Part shown: piece by piece, positions 19,460-28,458 of the stretch
Layout: every line of letters begins with the position of its first letter
How positions within the stretch are numbered: the stretch's first letter is position 1
Source: Entamoeba invadens IP1
Taxonomy: Eukaryota; Evosea; Mastigamoebida; Endamoebidae
Length of the DNA stretch: 33,812 nt
NCBI RefSeq assembly: GCF_000330505.1
Contig: NW_004440426.1
Location: forward strand, 603,246-637,057
Reading direction: 5' to 3'
Notes under the pieces: generated by a model
The model's database searches: none
What the model was told of the DNA's origin: nothing
The model's input: the letters and a program-made list of their open reading frames with translations, nothing else
Program-made: the position numbers and the translations under genes

Positions 19460-22400
19460 CTATTTTTGAAGGATGATGGACCTAAGTCCTATGTTAGAGA
19501 ATGAACTACATTTTGTGAGCAATTTCCCCAAAGGAACAAATTGAGGAGTATATAAAACAATTTCTTTAAGTAGTGCACACCCCTCAAAACTACTTTTGTC
19601 GACCAAAACACTGAGTTGGCATTTAATCCCAGTCAATGATGTGCACTGATAAAACACTTGTTTTTCAATTTCAGTTGCGCCAATCAGAAATACATTTTTG
19701 AGGGAGTAACACTCCGCAAACGTACTCTCTTCAATAGTCTTGACGTTAATAGGGACTATGACACTGGTAAGGGAGTAACACTTCGCAAAGCAGTTCATCC
19801 CAATTTTAGTGACACTCGAAGGTATTTCTATTCGAACAAGTGCTGTACAGCACTGGAAACAAGAACTGTTTAATTCAGATATAGTAAGTGGCAGAGTTAT
19901 TGAACTTAGTCTATCACAGATCTTATACATACTACGATTTAGTGTTCTAATACCCAATGGAAGTGAAGGTATTTGCATCAACGCATGTACATCAGTGATT
20001 ACATCATACACAGTAGTCACTCGACTCAGTTTGGCGTTGACTTGTGAAGCAAATACTGGCCATATCTTCGGCCACAATACTATTTTTGTTAATTTACAGG
20101 CGGTGCATGCACTCTTTGATATCTTCTTAATACTCCCCGGTAGTTGAAGCTCCACAAGACTACACTTAGAAAAGCAGTTTTGTCCAAACTCAGTGATCCC
20201 AAAGCTCAAATACACTTTACTGAGTCCAAAACACTCATAAAAACAGAAATCTTCAATTTTTGTGATCCCATTTGGTATTCGGACTTCTTTCAAAGCTTGA
20301 CACTTCTCAAAACAGTGGGCGCCTATGCTTTGAAGTTGTGAAGGCAAGTTAATAGAAGAGAGATTTACACAGCCTTGGAAGGACTGACTATTTAATATCT
20401 TCAAACTAGTTGGAAGGGTTATCGCACACAATTGACTGAACCCAACGAACAACCCATCTTTGAGAGTTGTTGTTCCTTGACTTATTATGACGTTCTGTAA
20501 GTTATTGCAATTGGAAAGCGTCTCACTTTCGAAGTTTGATAAATGCGATGACAGAGTGACGGAAGTCAGTTGAGAACACCCGAGAAAACACATCTTCCCA
20601 ACAGAACGGAAGTTGGAGAGGTCAAATGACTTCAAGGAACTACACCCACAAAAGCACATGTTACCAAGGCTTTCTATAGCACCAAAAAAGCGGAAGGAGG
20701 ACAGGCTTCCACAGTGATAAAAACACGAGTTATTAAGAGACTTGACTTTACAAGGAATTAAAATGCTCTTTAACGAGCTGCAGTTGGCAAAGAGTTCGCT
20801 TGGGAGTTTCTCTAATGAGGTTGAGAGCGTTATTGCACTCAGTGTTGTACATCCCGAAAAGCACTTAACTCCAAGAGAAGTCACACTATTCGGGATTTTC
20901 ACACTTTTTAAAGAGGTAAAGCCCTGGTAAGCACCATCACATATTGAAAGCACTGTATCGGATATTTCGATGGTACTTTCACTCATTTGGGGTGAAGACT
21001 TTTGGAGAGATGGAAGTGGTTCTTTACCTTCACTTTGTTCTTTAATAATCTTTGGAGTTATTGTGCGTGGTGGTTCATTAAGGGGGTGGAAGTCTGAGCA
21101 CTCTTCACTTCCGCTCATTGTGTAGTCTTCAAATTGTGAGAAGTGTAAAGTCTTTTGTTTTTCTTGTTTTTGAATCACTTTTGAATTGTTTGCATTGACT
21201 TTAAGTTGAGTCTTAGCCTCAAGTTGACTGTGTGTAAGCCACACATCGTCCGGTTTAAGTATATTATTGTCAGTGATACACGACTCCAATTCAGTGTCTT
21301 CACTTTGGTCTTCTTTTTGTTCATTTCTATTAGTTACTGGAGTATCTTGCTGTTGGAAATGTTGCTGGTCTTCCACAACAACGTCTTGAATGTGTTGAGA
21401 TGATTTCAATTGACTTTCAGTGGGGGGTGACTCCGACCTTTCATTCAAGTCTATATTTTCCCATGACATACATTGGTTATTACATTCACTCTCTTCATCA
21501 CAATTAATAATTTCACATTGAGGAGGGACTTCAAAGTTTTTTGTGTTTGGTTTTAATTCGGTTTTTTTCTTTTGAGTGGTAACATCTGAATTCTTCACAA
21601 AGAAAGAAAGCAAGTCTTTGGCTTTACTGTTACCAGAATGTTCACTAATATCTCTTAAAGCAGTTGTTTTAGTATTGTTCTTCTCAAAGAAAGGGCAATC
21701 TTGAAAACAGTCCAATCCAAAAAAGACGACGTTTTGGGGAACAACTAAATATACCAAATTCGTACATCTACAAAATGCAAAATCGCCAATTTCTTTAAGA
21801 AAACGGGGTACTTCGACTCGGTGAAGGTTCGAGCAGTTGTTGAAACATTTTTGTGAAACTTTAGTGACGGTGTTTGGAATTTGAATGGCGACTAAAGAAA
21901 AACACCCTTCAAAACAGGCATTTCCTATACTCGTTACTGTAGTTGGAATATCTATTTGAGCCAGACTCTTGCATTCACTAAATGTAAAGTCACACAAGCG
22001 TTCTAAAGTAGTGGGTAATATCACCTTTTGTAAGGCGTCACATTGATAGAAACAACACCGACCGATCTCTTTGAGGTCATAACAGTTAAAGATGACTTCG
22101 GTAAGTCTTTCGCAATATGAAAAACTGCTTTCTTCAAGTACAGAAACCCCTTCTGGTACCACTACACTCCGCAATGACTTACATGTCATGAAACACTTTT
22201 CTTTGATCGTTTGAAGAGACTTTGGTAATCGGAGATCTGTAAGTGTCGTGCATGACGCAAAACATTTCACTCCAAGTTCTCGTATTCCTTCTGGTACAGT
22301 GAACGATGTCATATCAGACGTGTCCTCAAAACAAGACGCTCCAATGCTCTTAGTCCCAAATGGAATTTCTCTCTGAAACACTGACTTATCTTTCTTTGTG

Positions 22401-22720
22401 AAACATATTTCCTTGTAAATAATATTAGGAGGGGACTCTTTCATCGTTTTACAACTGACTTTGAACCACAACACTATGTTTTGAATGTTTGGGAAGTTGT
22501 CATTATTGACTGTAAAAACATCTTGTGGAGACCAAACGTTAAGAGTCGATAAGTTTGGAAACAAAGAAAGGGTTTTGGAAGTCAATGGCACTGGATTGCT
22601 CTTAAACATTATTAACAAAGTCTTGTATTGACGACTTACTAGATGAAGATTTAATACATCTCGCAACGTTGATAAATAATAACTCACCTCCGTGGCTTGA
22701 AGAAGATCAAGCCAAACCAT
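19460..22720 (-). CDS. BspA-type leucine-rich-repeat protein (LRR_5), 1086 aa
   Basis: N-terminal 60 residues form the Entamoeba leader module (LLQATEVSYYLSTLRDVLNLH..VSRQYKTLL, then FPNLSTLNV). Two blocks of TpLRR/BspA repeats follow, about 120-345 and 585-1075, with the 23-residue consensus IxxxCFxxCxxLxxVxIPxxVTxIG. They are separated by a 230-residue acidic, Gln/Ser-rich linker. There is no signal peptide or membrane anchor at either end. BspA-like proteins are a very large family in Entamoeba and Trichomonas, some of them surface-associated and involved in binding; the role here is unknown. No frameshift seen in 3.2 kb. The ATG at 22720 is the first in frame. Confidence 0.9.
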   Translation of the reverse strand: MVWLDLLQATEVSYYLSTLRDVLNLHLVSRQYKTLLIMFKSNPVPLTSKTLSLFPNLSTLNVWSPQDVFTVNNDNFPNIQNIVLWFKVSCKTMKESPPNIIYKEICFTKKDKSVFQREIPFGTKSIGASCFEDTSDMTSFTVPEGIRELGVKCFASCTTLTDLRLPKSLQTIKEKCFMTCKSLRSVVVPEGVSVLEESSFSYCERLTEVIFNCYDLKEIGRCCFYQCDALQKVILPTTLERLCDFTFSECKSLAQIDIPTTVTSIGNACFEGCFSLVAIQIPNTVTKVSQKCFNNCSNLHRVEVPRFLKEIGDFAFCRCTNLVYLVVPQNVVFFGLDCFQDCPFFEKNNTKTTALRDISEHSGNSKAKDLLSFFVKNSDVTTQKKKTELKPNTKNFEVPPQCEIINCDEESECNNQCMSWENIDLNERSESPPTESQLKSSQHIQDVVVEDQQHFQQQDTPVTNRNEQKEDQSEDTELESCITDNNILKPDDVWLTHSQLEAKTQLKVNANNSKVIQKQEKQKTLHFSQFEDYTMSGSEECSDFHPLNEPPRTITPKIIKEQSEGKEPLPSLQKSSPQMSESTIEISDTVLSICDGAYQGFTSLKSVKIPNSVTSLGVKCFSGCTTLSAITLSTSLEKLPSELFANCSSLKSILIPCKVKSLNNSCFYHCGSLSSFRFFGAIESLGNMCFCGCSSLKSFDLSNFRSVGKMCFLGCSQLTSVTLSSHLSNFESETLSNCNNLQNVIISQGTTTLKDGLFVGFSQLCAITLPTSLKILNSQSFQGCVNLSSINLPSQLQSIGAHCFEKCQALKEVRIPNGITKIEDFCFYECFGLSKVYLSFGITEFGQNCFSKCSLVELQLPGSIKKISKSACTACKLTKIVLWPKIWPVFASQVNAKLSRVTTVYDVITDVHALMQIPSLPLGIRTLNRSMYKICDRLSSITLPLTISELNSSCFQCCTALVRIEIPSSVTKIGMNCFAKCYSLTSVIVPINVKTIEESTFAECYSLKNVFLIGATEIEKQVFYQCTSLTGIKCQLSVLVDKSSFEGCALLKEIVLYTPQFVPLGKLLTKCSSFSNIGLRSIILQK

Positions 22721-22934
22721 TTTTTGTCTTTTCAGTTTGATTATCTTTTTACTTGATAGAAAATAATAATATGTTCTTTGTTTTTTTATGTAAATTTGTA
22801 TTATTTTTTACTATATTTATATGAAAACTATTTAAAAAACAAAACTTTGACTTATAAATTATAGTTTATAAAACATACAATTATTGGTTCATTTTTAGCA
22901 TAAAGTCAGAACTTAAAATAATATTCTAATTGAC

Positions 22935-23404
22935 TCAGGTATTTGTTAGTTTTCTCTCAATTAACTCATCCATAGGCGTTAGTCTTGTTGTTTGATATGG
23001 CTCTTGTTGTTGGTTCAGCTTTACAATAATCCAAGGCAAACTTTCTTCATCAGTTTTGACCAAATTAATTGATATTAAAGGAAAAATAAACAATTCCAAT
23101 TGTTTTCTGTTATAAACATATTTAGCTTCTTAAAACAACTTAAATCTTATTTTATAGAAATGAACATCCTCTTGATCTTACAAATATTGACTTTACCAAC
23201 ACCAGAACGCTTAAATTATACAAAATGATGTTTTTGTTGCTTTACTATCCAATACTCCCATCACTATTTTGGTATGAAAAACAATGGAAACAATTATATA
23301 CTTTCTCTGTTCTATTTCTCCCCTTCTTTGAACTAGTAGTAATACGCTATCACTATTACTGTGTTCTCTCATTCAACAATTCAATCCACTTTGAACTTCT
23401 CCAT
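22935..23404 (-). pseudogene. Decayed unidentified reading frame
   Basis: Minus-strand frame from an ATG at 23404 reads as protein-like sequence for about 90 codons (MEKFKVD, FKEGEK, WEYWIVKQQKHHFV, RSGVGKVNICKIKR) but is broken by about nine stops, many of which could come from Trp or Gln codons by single transitions. It then shifts frame near 23130 to an open 65-codon segment containing KTDEESLPWIIVKLN and QTTRLTPMDELIERKL, ending at TGA 22935. I do not recognise the family. Confidence 0.4.
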
Positions 23405-23666
23405 CTTTAGTTACTACAGAATTAGCGTCACTTTATTTTCAATTGTCAGAGAACCCAGTAATATGTTGTTTTTTAACAAATTCAAAAAATGAGTCAAATG
23501 GTTGGACGAATCGGCTTATATATTTAAAACCGGCCTATATTACAAAAGGAAATACTGTCTTTGTAGAAAGAAGTTGTATCCGTGTCGTCATATAAAAAAA
23601 CAATTGAAGTTTTTGAATCAAGTTTTGGTCATTATAAACAATGGAAATAAATTGTTCAATTTTCTT
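23405..23666. other. Spacer with unexplained open segment ending at gap
   Basis: On the plus strand, an open stretch from about 23496 into the gap reads with a CLCRKKLYPCRH motif but has no ATG (preceded by TGA). It could be a fragment of a gene or element hidden by the gap. Nothing else seen. Confidence 0.3.
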
Positions 23667-23766
23667 NNNNNNNNNNNNNNNNNNNNNNNNNNNNNNNNNN
23701 NNNNNNNNNNNNNNNNNNNNNNNNNNNNNNNNNNNNNNNNNNNNNNNNNNNNNNNNNNNNNNNNNN
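23667..23766. other. Assembly gap (100 N)
   Basis: 100 N directly at the outer edge of an 81-bp inverted repeat. The mirror copy of the tandem array at 24533-24845 would be expected here, which could explain the failed assembly. Confidence 0.95.
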
Positions 23767-23847
23767 TAACAAAAAGGATAGATTTTTTAATAAAATATAA
23801 TTTATTTCCGACGTTTTCCCGATTTTAAACACAAAACACAAACAATT
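23767..23847 (+). repeat. Left inverted repeat of mariner-like element
   Basis: Begins TAACAAAAAGGATAG and is identical over 81 bp to the reverse complement of 24468-24548. Confidence 0.9.
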
Positions 23848-23858
23848 TAAATTATAAG

Positions 23859-24357
23859 TCTTTTCTTTCATATGCTTTTCCCCAAATTTCGTTGCGACAC
23901 CTCTCTATAGACGCTTTAACTTCAGCTTGTTGAATCGAAATAAATCTATTTTTTTTTCAATAAGATCGCCAAAACCAGACTAAATACGTATGTCACTTTC
24001 TACACGCCTTTTTCAAAAACCAAAAATAGTTTTTATTGGGTTGAGTTCAGAGCTGTAGGCTGCGTTATAAACAACTAAATGTTGAGTGTTAGTTACTGGT
24101 TCCCTCAAATGGTTGTGTATAGTTCAATTGTCACACCAAAACACTGCTGAAATGTTGTTGTCGTCACAATGTTTCATCAATTCCATAAAATATATATCAA
24201 GTCTTCCTCTTTTTCTCTAAGTAGCTTAAAAAATAAAAGGTGTTTTAGATTCAACCTGGCGCTGTTGTTCATTCAGTTGGATAATTGGTGGATTTTCAAT
24301 AAATTCATTCCTTGTTATCGGGTCTCTGGAGTCGATAGAAGTCAAAGATTGTGACAT
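23859..24357 (-). pseudogene. Mariner-type transposase remnant
   Basis: Read on the minus strand from an ATG at 24357: an N-terminal piece (MSQSLTSIDSRDPITRNEF...), then directly the C-terminal half of a DDE transposase with FWCDN followed by IHNHL, then NAAYSSELNPI and a degraded KRRV, and in another frame a C-terminal EVKASIERCRNEIWGKAYER. At least five in-frame stops, one or more frame changes, and the central part including the first catalytic Asp is missing. The residue expected to be the last catalytic acid after ELNPI is Lys. Not functional. Confidence 0.65.
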
Positions 24358-24467
24358 TTATATCAATTAATAAGATCAAGATTTAAAATTGAGTTAAAAT
24401 GCTCTTTCTTATTATGATTTAATTATTCATTATCACATTTATTTTTTTAATTTGATTATGGTATTTT

Positions 24468-24548
24468 AATTGTTTGTGTTTTGTGTTTAAAATCGGGAAA
24501 ACGTCGGAAATAAATTATATTTTATTAAAAAATCTATCCTTTTTGTTA
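24468..24548 (-). repeat. Right inverted repeat of mariner-like element
   Basis: Reverse complement of 23767-23847 without mismatch; continues outward into the tandem array. Confidence 0.9.
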
Positions 24549-24845
24549 AAAATGTTATCCTTTTTCAAAAAAATGGCTGTCACATTTTCTTGAAATCCAT
24601 CCTTTTAACAAAAATCCCATCCTTTTTATAATAAATTCCTGTCCTTTTTCATGAAAATCGTCATTTCTTTCGAAAATCGTCCTTTTTATCAAAAATCCTG
24701 TCCTTTTCAATAAAAATACCTGTCCTTTTTAAAACAAATCTCCATCACTTTTTATGATTTTCATCCTTTTTATTAAAAATCTTATCCTTTTAAAATAAAA
24801 TCTGTCATTTTTAAACTATTTTCCCATCATTTTGAAACGTATTTT
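24533..24845. repeat. Degenerate tandem array, about 21-bp unit
   Basis: About 15 successive variants of (C)TGTCCTTTTTNATAAAAAT, for example at 24598, 24617, 24637 and 24678. The first unit is part of the mariner-like inverted repeat, so the array belongs to the element's terminal region. Confidence 0.7.
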
Positions 24846-25094
24846 CACTGTATTTCATTTTTGATAAACTTAGATTTTTTTCTTTGACAATTTATTATAA
24901 ATTATTTATCGTTTTTGTTATTTTTAAATAAAAATTGGAAAACTCTGTATAGTCAAGTATCTCACTCCCTCTACAGTACTTAACACGTTAGAGTTTATTG
25001 TAAGTTTTTTTAGAAACTTTTTACATTAAAACACACTATTTTGCCGAACCATTAAAACAAAAATGTTTTTTTAAATAACATTTTTATTAAATTA
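24846..25094. other. AT-rich spacer between mobile elements
   Basis: No coding potential or clear repeat seen between the tandem array and the MITE. Confidence 0.5.
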
Positions 25095-25330
25095 CAGTCA
25101 TGCGAAAAAGCTGTCGCGTTTGGAAAAACCTGTCTTGAAAAAATATTTTATAGTAAATTTATAATTACTTACTATACAGTATAGCTTCTATTCGATTTAT
25201 TTGCAGGGTCATTTCACAAAAATCGAATAAAAATATTCGGCATTTCCAAATAACATTTTCTATTTCAGATCATTTGTTTATAGTACTAGAATAGTTCATT
25301 ACCACCCGAGACAGGTTTTTCGCATGACTG
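25095..25330. mobile_element. MITE of Tc1/mariner/pogo type
   Basis: 236 bp bounded by CAGTCATGCGAAAAA and its reverse complement; the inverted repeats match at 20 of 21 bp up to CTGTC. Both ends adjoin TA (25093-25094 and 25331-25332), the target-site duplication of the Tc1/mariner superfamily. No coding capacity. A second GAAAAACCTGTC lies just inside the left end. Confidence 0.75.
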
Positions 25331-25530
25331 TATATCCAAAATTCAAAACGATAATATCTGTTTGAGTCTTTGACGAAGAAAATGACTCCAATAATTATCA
25401 AAAACTAAAAGTTAAAACGATTTCAGTTTGTGTATTTGAGTCGACAAAACGCTTATTACAAATATTCATTAGCATTTTTTTTTCATTATGAAACACTTTA
25501 TGGAGATAGTTTGAAATAACATTAATTTGA

Positions 25531-25574
25531 ATATTCCTTTTTACTTTGAAATTGGATACAACCCCCAATGTTTT
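25531..25574 (+). repeat. Left terminal inverted repeat of 3.1-kb element
   Basis: Inner part CTTTGAAATTGGATACAACC... is identical over 31 bp to the reverse complement of the right end. Confidence 0.88.
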
Positions 25575-25774
25575 ATGTATTTGGGTTTTTATTTTTTAGC
25601 CAACATTTTTGAACATTGAAATTAAAAAACAAAATGTAAAACAGTCTTTCATTTGGAGACAATGAGTTTTCGTCTATTTTTTGAGTTTTAGTTTTTCATT
25701 CAAAAATCATCTTTTTCCAATACATCTCAAAATCAAACGTTGTTGAGACGATAGAGTTTCCACACTTCTACCGT

Positions 25775-26809
25775 TTGAATTCACAAAGTGATGTTGACAC
25801 AAAAACAACAAAGACAACTTGCGACATTTTTGGTGAAAAAGCAACACCATTCAATATACCAGATGTTCCAAAACCACTTTCTACAGAAAAAAGTTCATGT
25901 GATGATATTGAACATTTCTCGCATTTCTCGATACCAAACAAAGACCCTTCAATTCTCATTGTCGGTGGATTTTTTACAAACGCTTTACTTGTTTCCCATT
26001 TTGAAGAATATCACAATACACTAAAAACTACATCACTACTACATTTTCCAAAAGACCACTCCTTTCATTTGCATTTCCCCTCGTGTATTGTTTCATCCAC
26101 ATTCGTTGGTCCTTCAAATAGAAAGGACAGTCTTAAACAACTCAACCATTTACAGATTTTGCTCTTCTATAATAAAGGGAATAATAAAAACAAAACTGCA
26201 ATTCACTTTGGAGTATCACCATCGACAGTTTCAAATATTTTGAAAAGAGCTGAATGTGGGAAACCTCTGGAAGGAGAAAGGAGAGGAAGAATGATGGGTT
26301 ACAACACAAAGTTTGACTACCACACAATAACAGAAATTATAAATGAGATTGACAAAAACAACCAAATAACACTGAAAATGTTGATGGACGAAGTCAACTT
26401 AAAGAGGAAAAGGTGGATGGATGGTGTGGAACAAGTTGAAAGAGAGATGGGTGTCGAAGAGGAAAAAATAATTAAAATGAGAGAAAAACAAAATGTAAGT
26501 GTTTCGGGAATACACAACGTGTTATTAAAACTGGGATGGACACTTAAAAACACGAAACAAGAACCGATTAATCGAAACACACCAATGAGGTGTGAGCAGA
26601 GACGCGTTTATGCGGCTCACATTGATTTTATTTTGACATACAAATTCATTTTTGTATATCTTGACGAAGTTGGGTTTAATTTAAACCAACGCAGATCCCA
26701 GGGATACTCTTTAAGGGGTACATGTTGTTCCGTAAAAAACAGGTGCATAAGAGAACCCAACATAACTGCATTTGTTATGATGGTTCCAGGAAAAAAAACT
26801 CGTGTTTAA
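25775..26809 (+). CDS. IS630/Tc1-type DDE transposase, N-terminal part (frame 1)
   Basis: 344 codons from a TTG at 25775; the frame is open back to 25685 without an ATG, so the true start is unresolved (an upstream exon, a non-ATG start or a lost start). Residues about 121-165 form a helix-turn-helix (NKTAIHFGVSPSTVSNILKR) for terminal-repeat binding. A Lys/Glu-rich linker follows. FVYLDEVGF (Asp297) followed by RRSQGYSLRG is the first DDE aspartate block of IS630-type enzymes. The frame stops at 26807 just after the sequence VMMVPGKK, inside an overlap with the next frame that contains eight A. Confidence 0.75.
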   Translation: MNSQSDVDTKTTKTTCDIFGEKATPFNIPDVPKPLSTEKSSCDDIEHFSHFSIPNKDPSILIVGGFFTNALLVSHFEEYHNTLKTTSLLHFPKDHSFHLHFPSCIVSSTFVGPSNRKDSLKQLNHLQILLFYNKGNNKNKTAIHFGVSPSTVSNILKRAECGKPLEGERRGRMMGYNTKFDYHTITEIINEIDKNNQITLKMLMDEVNLKRKRWMDGVEQVEREMGVEEEKIIKMREKQNVSVSGIHNVLLKLGWTLKNTKQEPINRNTPMRCEQRRVYAAHIDFILTYKFIFVYLDEVGFNLNQRRSQGYSLRGTCCSVKNRCIREPNITAFVMMVPGKKTRV

Positions 26810-27737
26810 AATATCGACTAAAAGTTCAAATAGCCTTTTCCTTGAGGATGTTGAGGATGTTTTCATCCCACAACTCAAAGATTGGTTCAACAACTGCTTT
26901 ATTCACTTCGTATTAGATAATGCAGCTATACACAAAAAAGACATGATTTCCCTTTCCTCAAAAAACGGGATCTTTGTTTCCTTTTTAGTTCCTTATTCCC
27001 CACAATTAAATGCTATTGAAAAGTGTTTTTCAATTGCGAAATCGTACTTAAATAAAGTACTTACAGATGACAAGTATTTTCATGAAGCGATTAGAGTATC
27101 AAGATGTTATCAATTTTGTCATTTAAACTTGAAGGCAGCAAACAAAATTGAGCTTCCGGTTTTTTCCTGTCTAATAAGTGCGTCTCTTTTACATGTAACT
27201 GAAGAACAAACGGGAAATCTTCACCTGAAAACTGAAGAATGGATTAAAAGATCAAAGGAAAAAGCCCTATTTATTAATGACGATTCGTGTAATGAAAAAA
27301 TTGTCAATGTTGATGTTCCCAAAGCCGAGGGGGAATTTTCAATAACTTTTACAGAACGAAATGTATTAGAAACAACTGTCAAATACTTAACAAGAAACAA
27401 ATGTCTTCACATATTAGGTGGAAAGAGGTTTGGATTATTTTCAACAGAGAAAGAGACCTCTCCCATTTATTACAAAGAATGTGGAACACTGCTGAATTCA
27501 CTTCCGACAACAACCAGGGATGATGATCTTCCGAAAAAGAGAAAGGCATCTTTCAATGAAAAACTAGTCTCCACCTTTCAGAAACAAGCCAAATTTCAAA
27601 TTGTTTCTGGATTATTCGCACAACAAACCCATCGGGAATATCTTCAACAAACGACACCGCCATTTTTAAATCATCTCAAACAAACTAAAAAAAACTGTTA
27701 TTTCAGACCCAGCAGATCATTACCTTTCAATCAGTGA
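26781..27737 (+). CDS. IS630/Tc1-type DDE transposase, C-terminal part (frame 2)
   Basis: Open from 26781, no ATG before the domain (first near-start codon GTG 26802). Numbering from 26802, FVLDNAAIHKK gives the second catalytic Asp (D39) and YSPQLNAIEKCFS the final Glu (E73), 33 residues between them. It continues the transposase fold from frame 1 exactly: dropping one of the A8 bases at 26791-26798 joins GKK to LVFKI. Residues 110-311 are a Lys/Thr/Ser-rich linker of unknown role that leads to the protease frame. It ends at 27737 in an overlap with frame 3 that again holds eight A. Confidence 0.75.
   Translation, partial: WFQEKKLVFKISTKSSNSLFLEDVEDVFIPQLKDWFNNCFIHFVLDNAAIHKKDMISLSSKNGIFVSFLVPYSPQLNAIEKCFSIAKSYLNKVLTDDKYFHEAIRVSRCYQFCHLNLKAANKIELPVFSCLISASLLHVTEEQTGNLHLKTEEWIKRSKEKALFINDDSCNEKIVNVDVPKAEGEFSITFTERNVLETTVKYLTRNKCLHILGGKRFGLFSTEKETSPIYYKECGTLLNSLPTTTRDDDLPKKRKASFNEKLVSTFQKQAKFQIVSGLFAQQTHREYLQQTTPPFLNHLKQTKKNCYFRPSRSLPFNQ
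26791..26798 (+). promoter_or_regulatory. A8 run at first frame junction
   Basis: Eight A in the 29-nt overlap of frames 1 and 2. Reading with one A fewer joins the transposase halves. Candidate slippage site or a one-base insertion. Confidence 0.5.
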
Positions 27738-28458
27738 TTCCTCAATTGAAATATCCAACACTGTTTTCCCGAGATACATCACTGAAATAGAACACCTTTT
27801 TGATTCGGAAGATACGCAACGAGTTGTCAGAAACATTTTATCTTTCCCATACATGCCGGACATTTTTGAAAAAAGACGAATGCTTGAAAACGAACAGATT
27901 GATACCGAAATACTCGATTTTTTCAATTCATGGACAATGCTAAAAAATGACTACATTTGGAAAAACAATGTATTGGTTACAAATTGGGATATGTTCGACA
28001 ATGAAAAAACATTCACTGAACAACTTGACAAGTATTTAGATACCATCACTGAATTTGATATTTTTCTGCTTCCAGTCCTTCACCGTCATCATTTCATGAT
28101 TTGTGGTGTTTTCGTTGGCGACGACAGTGTTCCCTTTGTGGTTAAATTGGACAGTTTGGCTCCAAATACTTTTTTGGATAGTGTTGCTCTATTGCTCAAA
28201 AAGAAATTTGAAAATCGGGGATTTAAATTTGAATCTATTTGGCTTTTTTCCCCAACAATTCCACAACAACTTGATTGCGTTTCATGCGGATGTTATGCAT
28301 CTTACTTCATTGACAGGATTGTGGAATGTTGTCCTCGAACGGTTTCGGAAATAACGAGGGTTTTAGACGAAGCAGAAGCAAGATCATTTAGAGAAACAAT
28401 GAAGAAAATCACAAAACCAAGATTTGCCAATGAAATATTGGATTTGTTATGCTTTTGA
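27670..28458 (+). CDS. Ulp1-like (C48) cysteine protease domain (frame 3)
   Basis: Open from 27670; an internal ATG at 27853 would give 201 residues. From that ATG: LLPVLHRHHFMI holds the catalytic His (H79 or H80), VVKLDSL the Asp (D100), and IPQQLDCVSCGCY the oxyanion Gln (Q139) and nucleophile Cys (C145), with the Q-x5-C-G spacing of Ulp1/SENP enzymes. C48 proteases cleave SUMO or SUMO-like modifiers; transposon-borne relatives are known in MULE and KDZ elements, with unclear roles. About 60 protein-like residues precede the ATG and connect to the transposase frame, so a fusion polyprotein is more likely than a separate gene. It ends 142 bp before the right terminal repeat. Confidence 0.75.
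   Translation: MISNKLKKTVISDPADHYLSISDSSIEISNTVFPRYITEIEHLFDSEDTQRVVRNILSFPYMPDIFEKRRMLENEQIDTEILDFFNSWTMLKNDYIWKNNVLVTNWDMFDNEKTFTEQLDKYLDTITEFDIFLLPVLHRHHFMICGVFVGDDSVPFVVKLDSLAPNTFLDSVALLLKKKFENRGFKFESIWLFSPTIPQQLDCVSCGCYASYFIDRIVECCPRTVSEITRVLDEAEARSFRETMKKITKPRFANEILDLLCF
27687..27694 (+). promoter_or_regulatory. A8 run at second frame junction
   Basis: Eight A in the 68-nt overlap of frames 2 and 3. As at the first junction, one A fewer joins the frames (KQTKK to TVISDPADHY). Confidence 0.5.

Larger units (their letters stand above)
23767..24548. mobile_element. Decayed mariner-like element with long terminal inverted repeats
   Basis: Perfect 81-bp inverted repeats (23767-23847 and 24468-24548) enclose about 620 bp carrying a broken mariner-type transposase on the minus strand. 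The left repeat runs into an assembly gap and the right repeat continues into a tandem array, so the true ends are outside these coordinates. A non-autonomous, internally deleted copy is likely. Confidence 0.7.

Noticed and set aside
26722..26916. A -1 frameshift product at the first A8 run
   Set aside because: The -1 frame continues only as a non-transposase sequence; the catalytic second half lies in the +1 frame.
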